Shown here in pieces: positions 43,449-53,069 of a stretch of 62,000 nucleotides of DNA (positions are counted from its first letter, which is position 1; the number at the start of each line of letters is the position of its first letter). The DNA is from Nemertoderma westbladi. Taxonomy: Eukaryota; Xenacoelomorpha; Nemertodermatida; Nemertodermatidae. Both the position numbers and the translations under genes were made by a program. The notes beneath the pieces were generated by a model. That model was not told the origin of the DNA. It ran no database searches and saw nothing but the letters and a program-made list of their open reading frames with translations. Location: positions 1 to 62,000 of the forward strand of contig JAUCBJ010001140.1 in NCBI GenBank assembly GCA_032718475.1. The letters run 5' to 3'.

Positions 43449-43871
43449 ATAGACAGATAACATACATGCACTACCATCCGTAAGGTAGGCAGGCCTATTG
43501 CAGTTCTTATCCCGTTAAAAATTGAACATATGTTTCATATGTGGTATATATATGTTGTCTGGAAAAGATGTCTTAAAATTAGATATAAAATATCATATGA
43601 GCAATTATATGATCTTAGAATTAATTAATTTTCGAAGATTTATCAAAATGAATAATCTATTATAGCTGGAAATTGGATAACTTAATTAAATCTAACTAAT
43701 AGAATACGAATTTACGGATCATCACCAAAATCTATTAAGGATACTCTCATATCACTATGGATTAAATATTTTCATATATACTCCGATGCTTCCTTCTCTA
43801 AATGATAGGGTAGGTGTAGGGCCGTAGGATAGGGTGTAGGATTGGATAGGATAAGGTACTGAGGTAGGCTA

Positions 43872-43888
43872 CCCCCCCCCCCCCCCCC
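43872..43888. repeat. Poly(C) tract
   Basis: Seventeen consecutive C within the TTAA-flanked insertion. Confidence 0.95.
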
Positions 43889-44105
43889 GCCCCACCTCTC
43901 TATAGGAAATGCAGACCAACACCAGTGATTGGTCGGTCTGTTTAAATTTTTACTCTTTTTGTCGCACTTGTCACATAAAAAACATATGTGTATCACATGT
44001 GAACATTCCACATATGGATCACATTTGACAACACTGTAACATTTACATATATGTATCACATGTCGAATTATTTATGGCAACCATATATGAAACACATACT
44101 CATGT

Positions 44106-44300
44106 TTAACTGGGAGCCGGGGCGCAACGGGAAGAATGACATCCTCGGTTGACACAACCGGGAAGTTGCTTTCACCCTCGAAGTACGGGTTAACGAGGGG
44201 AATTAGTGAGCCGAGATTGATTTTCTTAGTGTAATACAGCAAAGAGCACATGTCCTTCTGTTTAATAACTATTGCAAACATGGCGCTCGAATTTAGGCAT
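44106..44300 (-). CDS. Split gene, last exon, 5' part (before the 7-kb insertion)
   Basis: The exon starts at 44300 directly after a good acceptor (TTACTTTTTAG, AG at 44302-44301). The phase fits the donor at 48555: the upstream exon ends with two bases of a codon (CG) and this exon supplies the third (A), giving R-C-L-N-S-S-A-M-F-A-I-V. Visible: AIVIKQKDMCSLLYYTKKIN and LIPLVNPYFEGESNFPV, ending VILPVAPRLPV at the TTAA. It continues at 37106 on the other side of the insertion. Family not recognised. Confidence 0.55.
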
Positions 44301-44504
44301 CTAAAAAGTAATAATATATATATATAAATATATTGCATAACTGTAAAAATATATGGAATAATATTTCAGAATGGAGCACATTACATAACAGTAAAAATAA
44401 ATATAATGATATTTTAGAAATGGAGTGGGTGACTTTTTTTATTACCCAAACTTAAAGACTCAGACTTTTTTTTATTACCCAAGTTTATTTACCCATACAA
44501 AATT

Positions 44505-44620
44505 CACCAAACATTCAAGGAAATTTGGCGTAAATAGTAGCTGATTACTCCCAAAAATAAAAGTGTAACCTTTTCTATTGACTTTAGTTTATTGTTTTGG
44601 TTAGGTTTTGGTTACGATAC
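44505..44620 (-). repeat. Repeat related to 49430-49540, inverted copy
   Basis: The reverse complement shares 'aaccaaaacaat.aactaaa', 'aggttaca', 'gagtaatcagct' and 'tatttgcg' in the same order as 49440-49535. About 95 bp with roughly four fifths identity. Confidence 0.65.
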
Positions 44621-44867
44621 ATTTCACCTGCTCTTTCCCTTAATTGATAATTTTAACATTGAGACGAGATAGTATTTCATCCAGATGGAATTTGAGTGCA
44701 CCATAAAATATCCAAAGTAGTATTATAAATTCGCTTATTCGCTTATAATATCGTTTTACTACAAACTTGTAAAAATAAATCTTATAGTTCTCGTGTCTAA
44801 GGCAAATTGAATTGCTGTTGTCTCACACTTTTGCTGCTGTAATAAACACTTCCTCTATATATCTATA

Positions 44868-45050
44868 CTATAATTGGAAAACTTCATTGCAGCAGCATTG
44901 AAAATAATATGACGGCTCATCTAAAAAATTGCGATGCCACAACTCCCTAGGAAACACAACTTTCTCGAAATTATCCGCATCTTCAAGGACAGTATCCTTT
45001 AACAGGTGTCTCAAGAAAAACATGAAACGCAACATCTTTATTCGCACCAT
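44868..45050 (-). pseudogene. 3' fragment of an RTE-like LINE
   Basis: Encodes FFLRHLLKDTVLEDADNF and PRELWHRNFLDEPS, clearly related to TFLRRILKDTGLKDADDL near the end of the LINE at 49690-53069. It is the extreme C-terminus of ORF2 only. It lies directly left of the Penelope-like element. Confidence 0.6.
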
Positions 45051-45126
45051 GAGGCTGATAAAGTAATTTATACAAATTGACGAATGTGATGTACTGCAAA
45101 GCAGTGGCGGTCATTTCTGTCAAGCT

Positions 45127-45140
45127 GGGGGGGGGGGGGG
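45127..45140. repeat. Poly(G) tract
   Basis: Fourteen consecutive G marking the 3' boundary of the Penelope-like element. Confidence 0.9.
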
Positions 45141-45153
45141 TGGGTTGAGGAGC

Positions 45154-47078
45154 TTAGGGCCGGGGTTGGAGGGTGGGTTGTGGAGCATAGGGCCGGGGTT
45201 GGAGGGAGGGGGTTTGGGGGAGGGGGATGGGGGTTGGGTGGGCAACAAACTTACAGATGATAGGCCTGGGATTATCTACGGGTGCTGGATCCACCAGGTC
45301 AATGACCTCAGTGGGTGCAACCGCAGTCACCTCGCTCTCACTACAACAATTGCCAGGACGCCCCCTAGCGGCACAGACAGCGGTAAGCTCGCGTTGAATC
45401 ATCGCATTCGTATATTGGTTATTGCTAAGAATGGTATTAGCTTCGCCAATTGCAGTATGGAGCTGGGAGCCATCCCCGCCCTTACTGACGTTGAAAATGA
45501 GATGAAACATTCCACGAACTACCCCCCGTTTATATGCCTCAGGGGCACACGCAGTAGCATTAAGAACAAGCCCGGTATCTGTAGGCTTGCGGTACCATGC
45601 CGTCGCAAGCGCGTGGTCAGTACGGGACACAACCAAATCCAGGAAAGGCAAGCAGCCCTGTTCCTCCAACTCAAGTGTAAACTTAAGATTGGGGTGGAGG
45701 GCATTGACCTCTCTCAGCTTCTCAGTGGGGTCGTTACTACCAATGCTAAACACGTCATCAACGTACCTATCGCTAAGCTTGGTACCCGCTGCGATCTGCT
45801 CATCAAACTGTGACAGAAAGATGTTGGCGAGTATGGGACCCAAAGGGGAGCCCATGGCGACACCATCCCTCTGACAACGGTAATTACCACGGTGATCCAG
45901 GAATACAACATCCTGTGTAGCAACCAACATAAGACGAATAAATTGGTCCTTGTTGTTAGGCTGGTCAGGATGTTGCTCGTACAGTAGATCAGCAGCAAGC
46001 TGCACCACCTCCTTGAGTGGAACGTTAGTGAATAAACTCACTACGTCCAGGGAGTAGAGGCGGTCCGTGGGTTCTACCTCCAGCTCAGCGAGACGATCGG
46101 CAGCCCCGGCGCTGTTAGTACCAATCCTACCCTCTGGCAGCACCTGCAACATGTCCCTGAGGTACTCAGCGGCAGGGTGGTAGATGCTGCCGGGCATTGA
46201 AGTTATCGGGCGGAGGGGGACACCAGCCTTGTGGACCTTAGCGAGGCCGTACAGCCTCGGGGGAGTAGTATCACTACGCGGTAGTAACTTGGCTAGGAGT
46301 TCCTTACTCTCATTACCCACAATACTGGTGACCTCCGACAGCATCTGACTGCCGCTGTAAGCGCATTAACCTGGCGTAATTCTGGGAGTAGTGTGACACA
46401 CTTACTTTGTCAGCATCAGTGGCGCGGGTGAAATAATCTACCTGAGAGTAGAAGAGTGCGGTGTCAAACCTGGTTTTGACCGGGTTCTTGGCCCAAAGTC
46501 TGAACACCGACTCAACCGTCTCAGGCAGAACAATACCATCCTCGCACCGGACTGTGCCGTGGACATTAAGTAAGGGTGTCTGTCCCTTGGCTTCCGGCCC
46601 ACCACCTAAACTTCTCGTCCTGGTCGGCCCTCCGCTGCTCGAGTTTACCGTTACACCAGGTGTTAGCCTGGTGGACGGCATCCTCAATCAGCTGAGAGTC
46701 TCCCAGTCGAGTGGCAAGGTGATGCTTGGTACTCTCCACACGACCCTCTGCAGCCTTCAGCTCATTCACCCTCCTAGGTATGGTTGTGTTTAGCAACTGC
46801 AGCTGAAAGGCCCGAATAGCATCAGGTTCTGCAAATGGACGAGATGGAGGTACCTTGAATGCCAGAAACCGTGGCACCACACCAGAATCACTACAACGGG
46901 TTAAGAAAACCGTGTCAGTGGCAAGGTTCCCTGCTTTGAGAACCACATCTCTATACCTGAGGAACGTTCTCCACTCGCCCTTCCCACGTAGCGCAGCCAC
47001 GAAGTCAGTGGGAAAAGGGTTCGATCCACCGGCAGCCATCCCAACCAACCCAACCACTGAAAAATAAAAAAATAACAC
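45154..47078 (-). mobile_element. Penelope-like element, RT-coding, 3' truncated
   Basis: Three overlapping frames make one ORF. 47078-46566 is the N-terminal region (TVFLTRCSDSGVVPRFLAFK, a Penelope hallmark of long-range 'FL..C...G.+P+FL'). 46687-46313 is a linker. 46344-45154 is the RT. RT blocks: PPRLYGLAKVHKAGVPLRPI, LYSLDVVSLFTNVPL, RDGVAMGSPLGPILANIFLS, RYVDDVFSIG (catalytic YVDD), GCLPFLDLVVSRTD and WYRKPTDTG. Penelope RTs are related to telomerase RT. The GIY-YIG endonuclease that normally follows is missing: sense ends in a Pro-rich stretch at the poly(G) tract. Frameshifts lie near 46340 and 46570. It sits in the inferred intron of the split gene, same strand. Confidence 0.85.
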
Positions 47079-47327
47079 CCAAGGAGGACAACGAACCTAT
47101 TCAACTTCAAATACATAAGGGCACACTGGACAAGCACAACAAACAATATGACCCTAATAGACGATTCAACAATACTCCAATAATTACGTCAAAATAACTC
47201 AATACAGAAAAATGTTCAAATAAATCGATGATCAAATAAATAAATGAAAGACTAAAAAGAAGGTTAAAAATGAATAAAAATATAAAACTGTATACCAAAG
47301 TCTAATAATCCTGTGGCGAAAAAACCG

Positions 47328-47870
47328 AATAACTCGTAGATGAGAACCCGAACTCGTAGATGAGAACCCAAACTCGTAGATGAGAACCCGAACTCGTAGA
47401 TGAGAACCCGAACTCATACTGTCGTAGATGAGACCCGAACTCGTTGATGCGAACCCGAACTCGTAGATGAGAACCCGAACTCGTAGATGAGAACCCGAGC
47501 TCGTAGATGAGAACCCGAACTTGTAGAAGCCAACCCGAACTCGTAGATGAGAACCCGAACTCGTGATGAGAACCCGAACTCGCAGATGAGAACCCGAACT
47601 CGCAGATGAGAACCCGAACTCGTAGATGAGAACACGAACTCGTAGATGAGAACCCGAACTCGTACTGCCGTAGATCAGACCCGAACTTGTTGATGCGAAC
47701 CCGAACTCGTAGATGAGAACCCAAACTCGTAGATGAGAACCCGAGCTCGTAGATGAGAACCCGAACTCGTAGAAGCGAACCCGAACTCGTAGATGAGAAC
47801 CCGAACTCGTGATGAGAACCCGAACTCGTAGATGAGACCCGAACTCACAGATGAGAACCTGTACTTGTTG
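47328..47870. repeat. 20-bp minisatellite
   Basis: About 27 copies of AACTCGTAGATGAGAACCCG with variants (GTTGATGCG, GTGATGAG, a recurring 'catactgtcgtagatgagac' block). The higher-order unit of about 285 bp appears twice (compare 47410-47520 with 47660-47770). The Ser/Arg/Phe-rich ORFs here are repeat translations. Confidence 0.93.
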
Positions 47871-48555
47871 GCGAGGAACAGCTGAGAAACTGATGCCAGT
47901 AAACCGAGATCTGTGGCGCGCAGACTGACCGAGAAACTCGATACGACAGGGACCGACTGGGGTGCTCAAAGACCACAACCCACATACAAACGCCAGCCAA
48001 TCAAATCCGTCGCCAACCAGCAACCGAATACGAAGTAACCTGACTGTCGAAGTCGGATGACGATGACAGGCGGATCGGCAACTGCAACCCCGTTGCCGGT
48101 GAATAGAAGTAACCATGAACACTTGGTACAAGCAAACCCAAAAGGAAATACATAAATAATAATTAATAATTAAATGCTTGAGTTAATACAATTATTTTAT
48201 TCTTTAATTGTCAAGCTGAAGTAAAAACCTTACCGGTAGGTATGCAAGTACAGTACTGGATAAATATATACTGGATATATATACTGGATATACTGGAAAT
48301 ACATAGTAAAATGTATGGCATAGGGACATACTGAGAAATAATGTCGCACTGCGATATAAAACTGGAAAATTAAACGTTAAGTAGTCCTGTCACATATTAT
48401 ATTCTATACGTACTTATTTTAAATCTAAGTTCGCGCTTCACACAATGTTATTGGAGCTTTGAACAACTAGCCCTTAATTAAATCTCCAGAACTCATAAAA
48501 CTTAATGTAATGATTATAAATATGGTGACAAAATGAAATAAATAAATAAACTTAC

Positions 48556-48755
48556 CGACAGAAAAGCAGTCTCGCGTAACTGAGCTCCTTCTTGGCGGTT
48601 TTGGAGCCGTATTTCTTCGCTACGACGAGACTCCGCCCGTCTGGCTTCTTGCAGTGGAGCAAGAGGCCATCTAGACGGCAGTCGTCGTCGTACCCCTGCC
48701 TCAGGTCACATGGCGTAGTTCGGACCCAGCAGTTCCAGCAAACTAGCTTCCACAT
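48556..48755 (-). CDS. Split gene, first coding exon
   Basis: The ATG at 48755-48753 starts MWKLVCWNCWVRTTPCD; the exon ends at the donor 48555 (GTAAGT). The segment is Cys-rich (CWNC, CD, DDDC, HC) and then basic (KKYGSKTAKKELSYARLL), like a small metal-binding N-terminus. Upstream in the same frame is a stop, and an AG (CCCTAAAG, ending about 48775) could be the acceptor for a leader exon. It has high GC and CpG content compared with the AT-rich flanks. No family is recognised. Confidence 0.5.
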
Positions 48756-49039
48756 CAACCCCCTTCCAGATCTTTAGGGAACCCAAAGTCGGCATGCTAC
48801 ATAAATATTATAGAAAAAAATAAATGTCCGCCAAAAAAATAATCAATCGTAAGTTACAAATAGTTTTTAAAACGAAATATTTAACAATCCAGCAAGCTAG
48901 TTAAAAAAAACAACACATGCTGAGTACGCACTATGTAAAACTATAATTACTAATTGCCAGTCAACCATTAACTGCCTTGGTATAAAAGTGCGAACACTAT
49001 TATCAGTGAAACAAACAAAATATTTAATTTTAAACTTAC

Positions 49040-49110
49040 CTGTATGTTTCAAGTCTCGAAATGACGCGATAGGTTCGACGGAAGAACTAGTGGTTCAATG
49101 AATATAATGT
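49040..49110 (-). other. Possible non-coding first exon of the split gene
   Basis: Ends in CATACAG followed by GTAAGTTT on the minus strand (donor at 49039-49034), a strong donor at the right distance upstream of the acceptor near 48775. No ATG in a useful frame. The 5' end is not placed. Confidence 0.3.
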
Positions 49111-49689
49111 GAAGATTAATTTAGATTCAATTAATTGTGTCTATCGGAAGTAAATTTATTGCATTTTTATATTTTTAACTCTGATTTGATTTGATTTTAA
49201 TCCAGCATCTTCAAATTCAGTCAGATTTTAACTCAAGTAAAATAATATCGCAAAGCGGATGGGAACTTTGTAAAACACTTTCTTGTCTGCAGCTGGCTTT
49301 TTAACCCAAAATAATTGCATAATAAAACGAATGGAGACAGGGGAGGAAGTGCAAGCAAATCCCATCTTGGCGAATTAATATCCCGCCCCAATGTTAAATT
49401 CTTAATTTAGGGAAAGGACCAGGTTGCAGTGGCACGATATTTTAACCAAAACAATGAACTAAACACAATAGAACAGGTTACAGTTTCATTTTTGAGAGTA
49501 ATCAGCTGTTATTTGCGTCCAATTTCCCCTGGAGAGGGATTAATTTTTATTGCGTCCAGTTTCCCCCCTATCTGAACGAACGAATATGAATAACTACAAA
49601 AATGAAAATGTATTTTTACAAATTTAATGTTTGAAGATTCGGTACCTGTACGTACAGTTCTCAGGTTGATAGCAGATCGTATGGCGAGA
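49111..49689. other. Gene-free stretch upstream of the split gene
   Basis: AT-rich. Contains a repeat (49430-49540) whose inverted copy is at 44505-44620, and duplicated text 'ttgcgtccaattt/gcgtccagttt' at 49515 and 49540. A promoter could be here but none is identifiable. Confidence 0.35.
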
Positions 49690-49888
49690 TTAAGTTAACC
49701 GTTGTTTAGTCATGTCGCGATGAAATGTGCTATAACAATGGGGTCCCAGAGACGGGGGGGGGGGGACACATCGGGGAATTAATGTTAACTTATAAATTAC
49801 GGAAAAACTACTACTACTAGGATCGGCATGCTGCATTGCAGCTGCATTTTTAAGAATGCTGTGCCGGCTTGTCAACAAAATTGCACCG

Positions 49889-50320
49889 CTACAACTCCCT
49901 ATCACCCATGACATTTGCTAGATCATCCGCATCTTTAAGGCCAGTGTCCTTTAAGATGCGTCTCAAGAAAGTCATGGGCTGTCCACCATGCTTATTCACT
50001 CCATGAGGCTGCCTAAGTACAAGATTATGCACTGGCTGGTCCTCACGGCGAAAGCAATGTCCTGCAAAGCGGAGGCGATTTTGTTCTAGTGTCAAGCTTG
50101 GGGGAACCAATGAGACACCTCCAATGTTATATAGTGTCTGGTTGGAGATGTGTGCATTGTACTTGACACAATGAACCCGGCGTAGCATTCTTGTGAATGT
50201 GCCATCCAGAGATTTGGTGTCCTCAGCAGTTAGAGCCCGGCATGGACTCCCGTAGAGGAGTACTGGAACTACTGCTGCTCTAAATAATCGGACCTTAAGT
50301 TTCCGATTAATAACTTCCAA
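49889..50320 (-). CDS. LINE ORF2, C-terminal domain (out of frame with main ORF)
   Basis: Reads LFRAAVVPVLLYGSPCRALT, LDGTFTRMLRRVHCVKYN, LEQNRLRFAGHCFRREDQPV and TFLRRILKDTGLKDADDL, the normal C-terminal domain after the RT in RTE-type ORF2. The main ORF runs out of frame near 50450 ('VSDRMSISSKM…'), so one or more indels separate them. Confidence 0.8.
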   Translation of the reverse strand: MEVINRKLKVRLFRAAVVPVLLYGSPCRALTAEDTKSLDGTFTRMLRRVHCVKYNAHISNQTLYNIGGVSLVPPSLTLEQNRLRFAGHCFRREDQPVHNLVLRQPHGVNKHGGQPMTFLRRILKDTGLKDADDLANVMGDREL

Positions 50321-50336
50321 ATCCTGGAAAGCCTAT

Positions 50337-53069
50337 TCAAGGCTGCCCATGCCTTTCCCTTACGTATTCGAAGGTCCTCACCTGACTTCCGGATCCATGA
50401 TCCCAGGTAACAGAAGTCGTCCACGTGCTCAAGCATACCATCTTTGAGCTTATGCTCATCCGATCAGAGACTTGCTGAGGACTTTCAAAGTTAACTGTCA
50501 GAATTTTGGTCTTTCTGGAGTTAATAAAAAGACCAACACTAGAAGCAGCATGTTCTAATGAGCTGAGGAGCCGTTGGGCTCCCTCTAATGATTCTGAGAG
50601 TACTCCTAAGTCATCAGCAAAGTATAGATCAGTTAGGTACTTGGCAGGATTTCCTCGACTTCTGGAGCCAGTAGGTGGAGTTATCATCACCCCATCATCA
50701 TTATAATGATCTAAGGACATGCTTAGAACATAGTCAACCACAATAATGCACAAGAATGGTGCAAGTGTGTCTCCTTGGAGGACGCCCCATAACACTTCAA
50801 ATGGTTCTGTGTCACCGTCAACAGTAGACACAAATGTTGTCGAACCATCATATACTGATCTGATTGCTGCAATAATTTCATCAGGAATCCCATATAATGA
50901 AAGTATGCTGAACATACGTGAGCGAGAGACTGAATCAAAGGCCTTGAAGAAGTCAACAAAGATAACAGCCAGATGCCTGTCTTTCTTTTTTGATAACTCT
51001 TCAATTATCCTTCTAAGTGCCAAAATGGGCTCCATGGTCCCACGACCTTTACGGAACCCATTCTGATTTCCACGGAGCAGTCTCTCAATGGGATCCCTGA
51101 TGCGATTTAATAGAATCCTATTGTATAGCTTTGCAGCAATCGAGATCAATGAGATTCCCCGAAAAGAACCATAGAGTGTTAGGTTGCCCTTCTTGGGAAC
51201 TGGCACCAACTTATTTGTTTTCATTTCTTGTGGTACTCTTGTTGTTCGGTACATGTCTACTATGATTGGATAGATGAGCTTTAAACACTCAGGTATTTTA
51301 AAGACCTCAGGGGGAACACCATCTACTCCACTGGCACGATTGGTCTTAATGCTCTTTGCAGCAGCCTTCACTTCTGCAAAGGAGATATCGCCAATGGGAA
51401 TATCTGGGAGTACAGACTCAGACACTTTTACTTCTATAAAGTTATCAGGCAATACCCTGTCATTATTGAGGAGCTTTTCAAAGTGGGCTTTCCAACCATT
51501 GAGGCGATCGGCTGGTGATTCAGCCTTAACCTTGGTGGTTGGTTGGCTTTTCCGCCCAGTAAGCAGATTGATCGATTTCCATGCCTGGGATGATTGCCTG
51601 CTGTCGTCAGCATCATTGATGGCATCAACCTGTTGGTTTATTAGCTCCTGTAGATTAGCAGAGTACTGCCTGTTCAGGGACCTAGATGCAGCCTTAACTG
51701 CATTCTTGGCTGCTGTAGTCTGTTTGAGCCGGGACTCTTTCTGCGCCTTATGAAGGTCATTTCGGCACTTCTGAATTTTGTTGTCAGTCCAGGGGGCCCT
51801 TTTCCTGTTTCGAGGGTATACAGGAACTGTTTCTGCAGCTGCTAACTTAACTGCTTCTGTAAAGGCAGTATAGCCCTCACAGTGATCTGCCGCCTCAGAG
51901 GCAAGAGCCTCATACCTGTTGCTCAGCTGTAGTGTGAAGCTGGATCTCACACTTGGCTGTTGCAACAGAGAGGACCAGTCATGCCGCGGCAAGGCAGATT
52001 TCGTTGTTCTGCTAGCACGCAGACTAAGTCTTACCTTGGCCACAATAAGGCGGTGATCACTGGAGAAGGGTCGAAGTGTAAATGCATTACAGTCTTGTAT
52101 AGAGCTCCTGTATTTCCTACGAAACAGAATATGGTCTATCTGGGACTTGTGACCACTGGGTCCACTATGAGTCCATAGCTTTCCAGTTCGCTTCTTGAAC
52201 TGGGTTCCAGCCGAAAACAATCCATTTCCAGAGATAAAATCCTGAAGATGGACAGAATTTCGGTTAACACTATTGCTATAGACCCAGGGCGATGTAGGTG
52301 ATTGATGCAGACTTGCATTAAAGTCTCCCAGGAATGTTAAGAATGCATGCTGATCCACTCCATCAGTAGCTGCTTGTAGATTGTGGTAGAAATTTTCCAC
52401 CTCCTCTACAGGGGCAACACTAGTTGGAGAGTAGCACACAATCAGAACCACCTTAGGAAACTTCTTAGCCAGTCTTCCAGAACATGAGAAGTGGCAACGG
52501 ATGATGCGGTTAGAGATTTGGTCTATTTTGTCCAATGCTGCATGTGCAGTTGGATTCATCAATAGACCAATTCCACCATTGCCACTATCATCTGCTGACG
52601 CGAGGGCGAGTCGCCAACCGCCCCCCATGTCCTTAATCAGAACCTCATCAGTCTGTCCAGTCTGCATTCGGTGCTCTTGAACACCCACTGCGCTAAGATA
52701 AAGCTTATCTGCCAAGGCAGTCAGCTCACCTTGTCGCATTGGGGACCCGAGTGTTAGGGTGTTTACTGAGGCTAGTCTTGTGACTTGCCTCAGATTCACC
52801 AATGGCTTTGTTGGTCGGGGTGGAACATGAGAGTAACCTCCAACTCCAGAATCCCTCTCCCCATCACAATCTGGCCTTCCTGGTGACCCAGGGTTTGGGC
52901 CAGAAAGGTCATCAGGAAAGGGACTCAAAGAATTGTTGGCTGCTCTCTCTCCAGTAGGGGGTGAGACAGGCAGCCAGTCAGGAGTTAACTGACGCCTGTG
53001 AGGCCGATTGTGTCCGGTAATTCCACTGGCCTCTAGTGGTCGGACCTCCGCATTGCTAATGTAATCCAT
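50337..53069 (-). CDS. LINE ORF2: AP endonuclease plus reverse transcriptase
   Basis: About 910 codons; the ATG at 53069 begins MDYISNAEVRPLE. After a Pro-rich N-terminus comes an exonuclease-endonuclease-phosphatase domain: ASVNTLTLG, AVGVQEHRMQ (metal-binding Glu), FLGDFNASLH (Asp/Asn), SQIDHILF and FSSDHRLI (catalytic His). The RT follows: AAKSIKTNRASGVDGVPPEV, LYGSFRGISLISIAAKLYNR, NQNGFRKGRGTMEP, VIFVDFFKAFDSVSRSRM (motif A), GVLQGDTLAPFLCIIVVDYV, DLYFADDLGVLS (FADD in place of YADD) and INSRKTKILTV. The endonuclease nicks target DNA and the RT copies the element RNA onto it. Every key residue I can check is present. The frame break near the C-terminus is the only visible damage, which suggests a young insertion. 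Confidence 0.9.
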   Translation of the reverse strand: MDYISNAEVRPLEASGITGHNRPHRRQLTPDWLPVSPPTGERAANNSLSPFPDDLSGPNPGSPGRPDCDGERDSGVGGYSHVPPRPTKPLVNLRQVTRLASVNTLTLGSPMRQGELTALADKLYLSAVGVQEHRMQTGQTDEVLIKDMGGGWRLALASADDSGNGGIGLLMNPTAHAALDKIDQISNRIIRCHFSCSGRLAKKFPKVVLIVCYSPTSVAPVEEVENFYHNLQAATDGVDQHAFLTFLGDFNASLHQSPTSPWVYSNSVNRNSVHLQDFISGNGLFSAGTQFKKRTGKLWTHSGPSGHKSQIDHILFRRKYRSSIQDCNAFTLRPFSSDHRLIVAKVRLSLRASRTTKSALPRHDWSSLLQQPSVRSSFTLQLSNRYEALASEAADHCEGYTAFTEAVKLAAAETVPVYPRNRKRAPWTDNKIQKCRNDLHKAQKESRLKQTTAAKNAVKAASRSLNRQYSANLQELINQQVDAINDADDSRQSSQAWKSINLLTGRKSQPTTKVKAESPADRLNGWKAHFEKLLNNDRVLPDNFIEVKVSESVLPDIPIGDISFAEVKAAAKSIKTNRASGVDGVPPEVFKIPECLKLIYPIIVDMYRTTRVPQEMKTNKLVPVPKKGNLTLYGSFRGISLISIAAKLYNRILLNRIRDPIERLLRGNQNGFRKGRGTMEPILALRRIIEELSKKKDRHLAVIFVDFFKAFDSVSRSRMFSILSLYGIPDEIIAAIRSVYDGSTTFVSTVDGDTEPFEVLWGVLQGDTLAPFLCIIVVDYVLSMSLDHYNDDGVMITPPTGSRSRGNPAKYLTDLYFADDLGVLSESLEGAQRLLSSLEHAASSVGLFINSRKTKILTVNFESPQQVSDRMSISSKMVCLSTWTTSVTWDHGSGSQVRTFEYVRERHGQP

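Larger units (their letters stand above)
37111..44105. mobile_element. 7-kb TTAA-flanked insertion inside an exon (composite)
   Basis: TTAA at 37107-37110 and 44106-44109 flanks ends that are imperfect inverted repeats of about 25 bp: left ACATGAACTTATGTTTCATA, right (complement) ACATGAGTATGTGTTTCATA, both continuing TNTGG. Several internal 'catatgtg' copies lie near both ends (37130-37340, 43530-44060). After subtracting a nested MITE (37488-37986) and P element (38625-43440 plus one target copy), about 1.7 kb remains, without a recognisable transposase. TTAA targeting suggests a piggyBac- or Kolobok-type non-autonomous element. The exon sequence on either side joins in frame across a single TTAA. 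Confidence 0.8.
44301..48555 (-). other. Inferred intron 2 of the split gene (4.25 kb)
   Basis: Donor GTAAGT at 48555-48550 and acceptor TTTTTAG at 44301. It contains a Penelope-like element, a LINE 3' fragment and a 20-bp minisatellite. Splice sites and phase agree, but transcript evidence is not available. Confidence 0.45.
49690..53069 (-). mobile_element. Nearly full-length APE-type LINE (RTE-like)
   Basis: Carries endonuclease, RT and C-terminal domain in one ORF2 with a single frame break near 50330. The 3' UTR is about 49690-49880 and includes a 12-bp G tract (49754-49765). The sequence just upstream (53070-53580) is GC-rich and probably belongs to the 5' UTR/ORF1 region. No clear poly(A) or simple-repeat tail or target duplication found. 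Confidence 0.85.

Noticed and set aside
45145-45813. 222-codon plus-strand ORF opposite the Penelope-like RT
   Set aside because: Antisense shadow of a well-supported RT reading frame.
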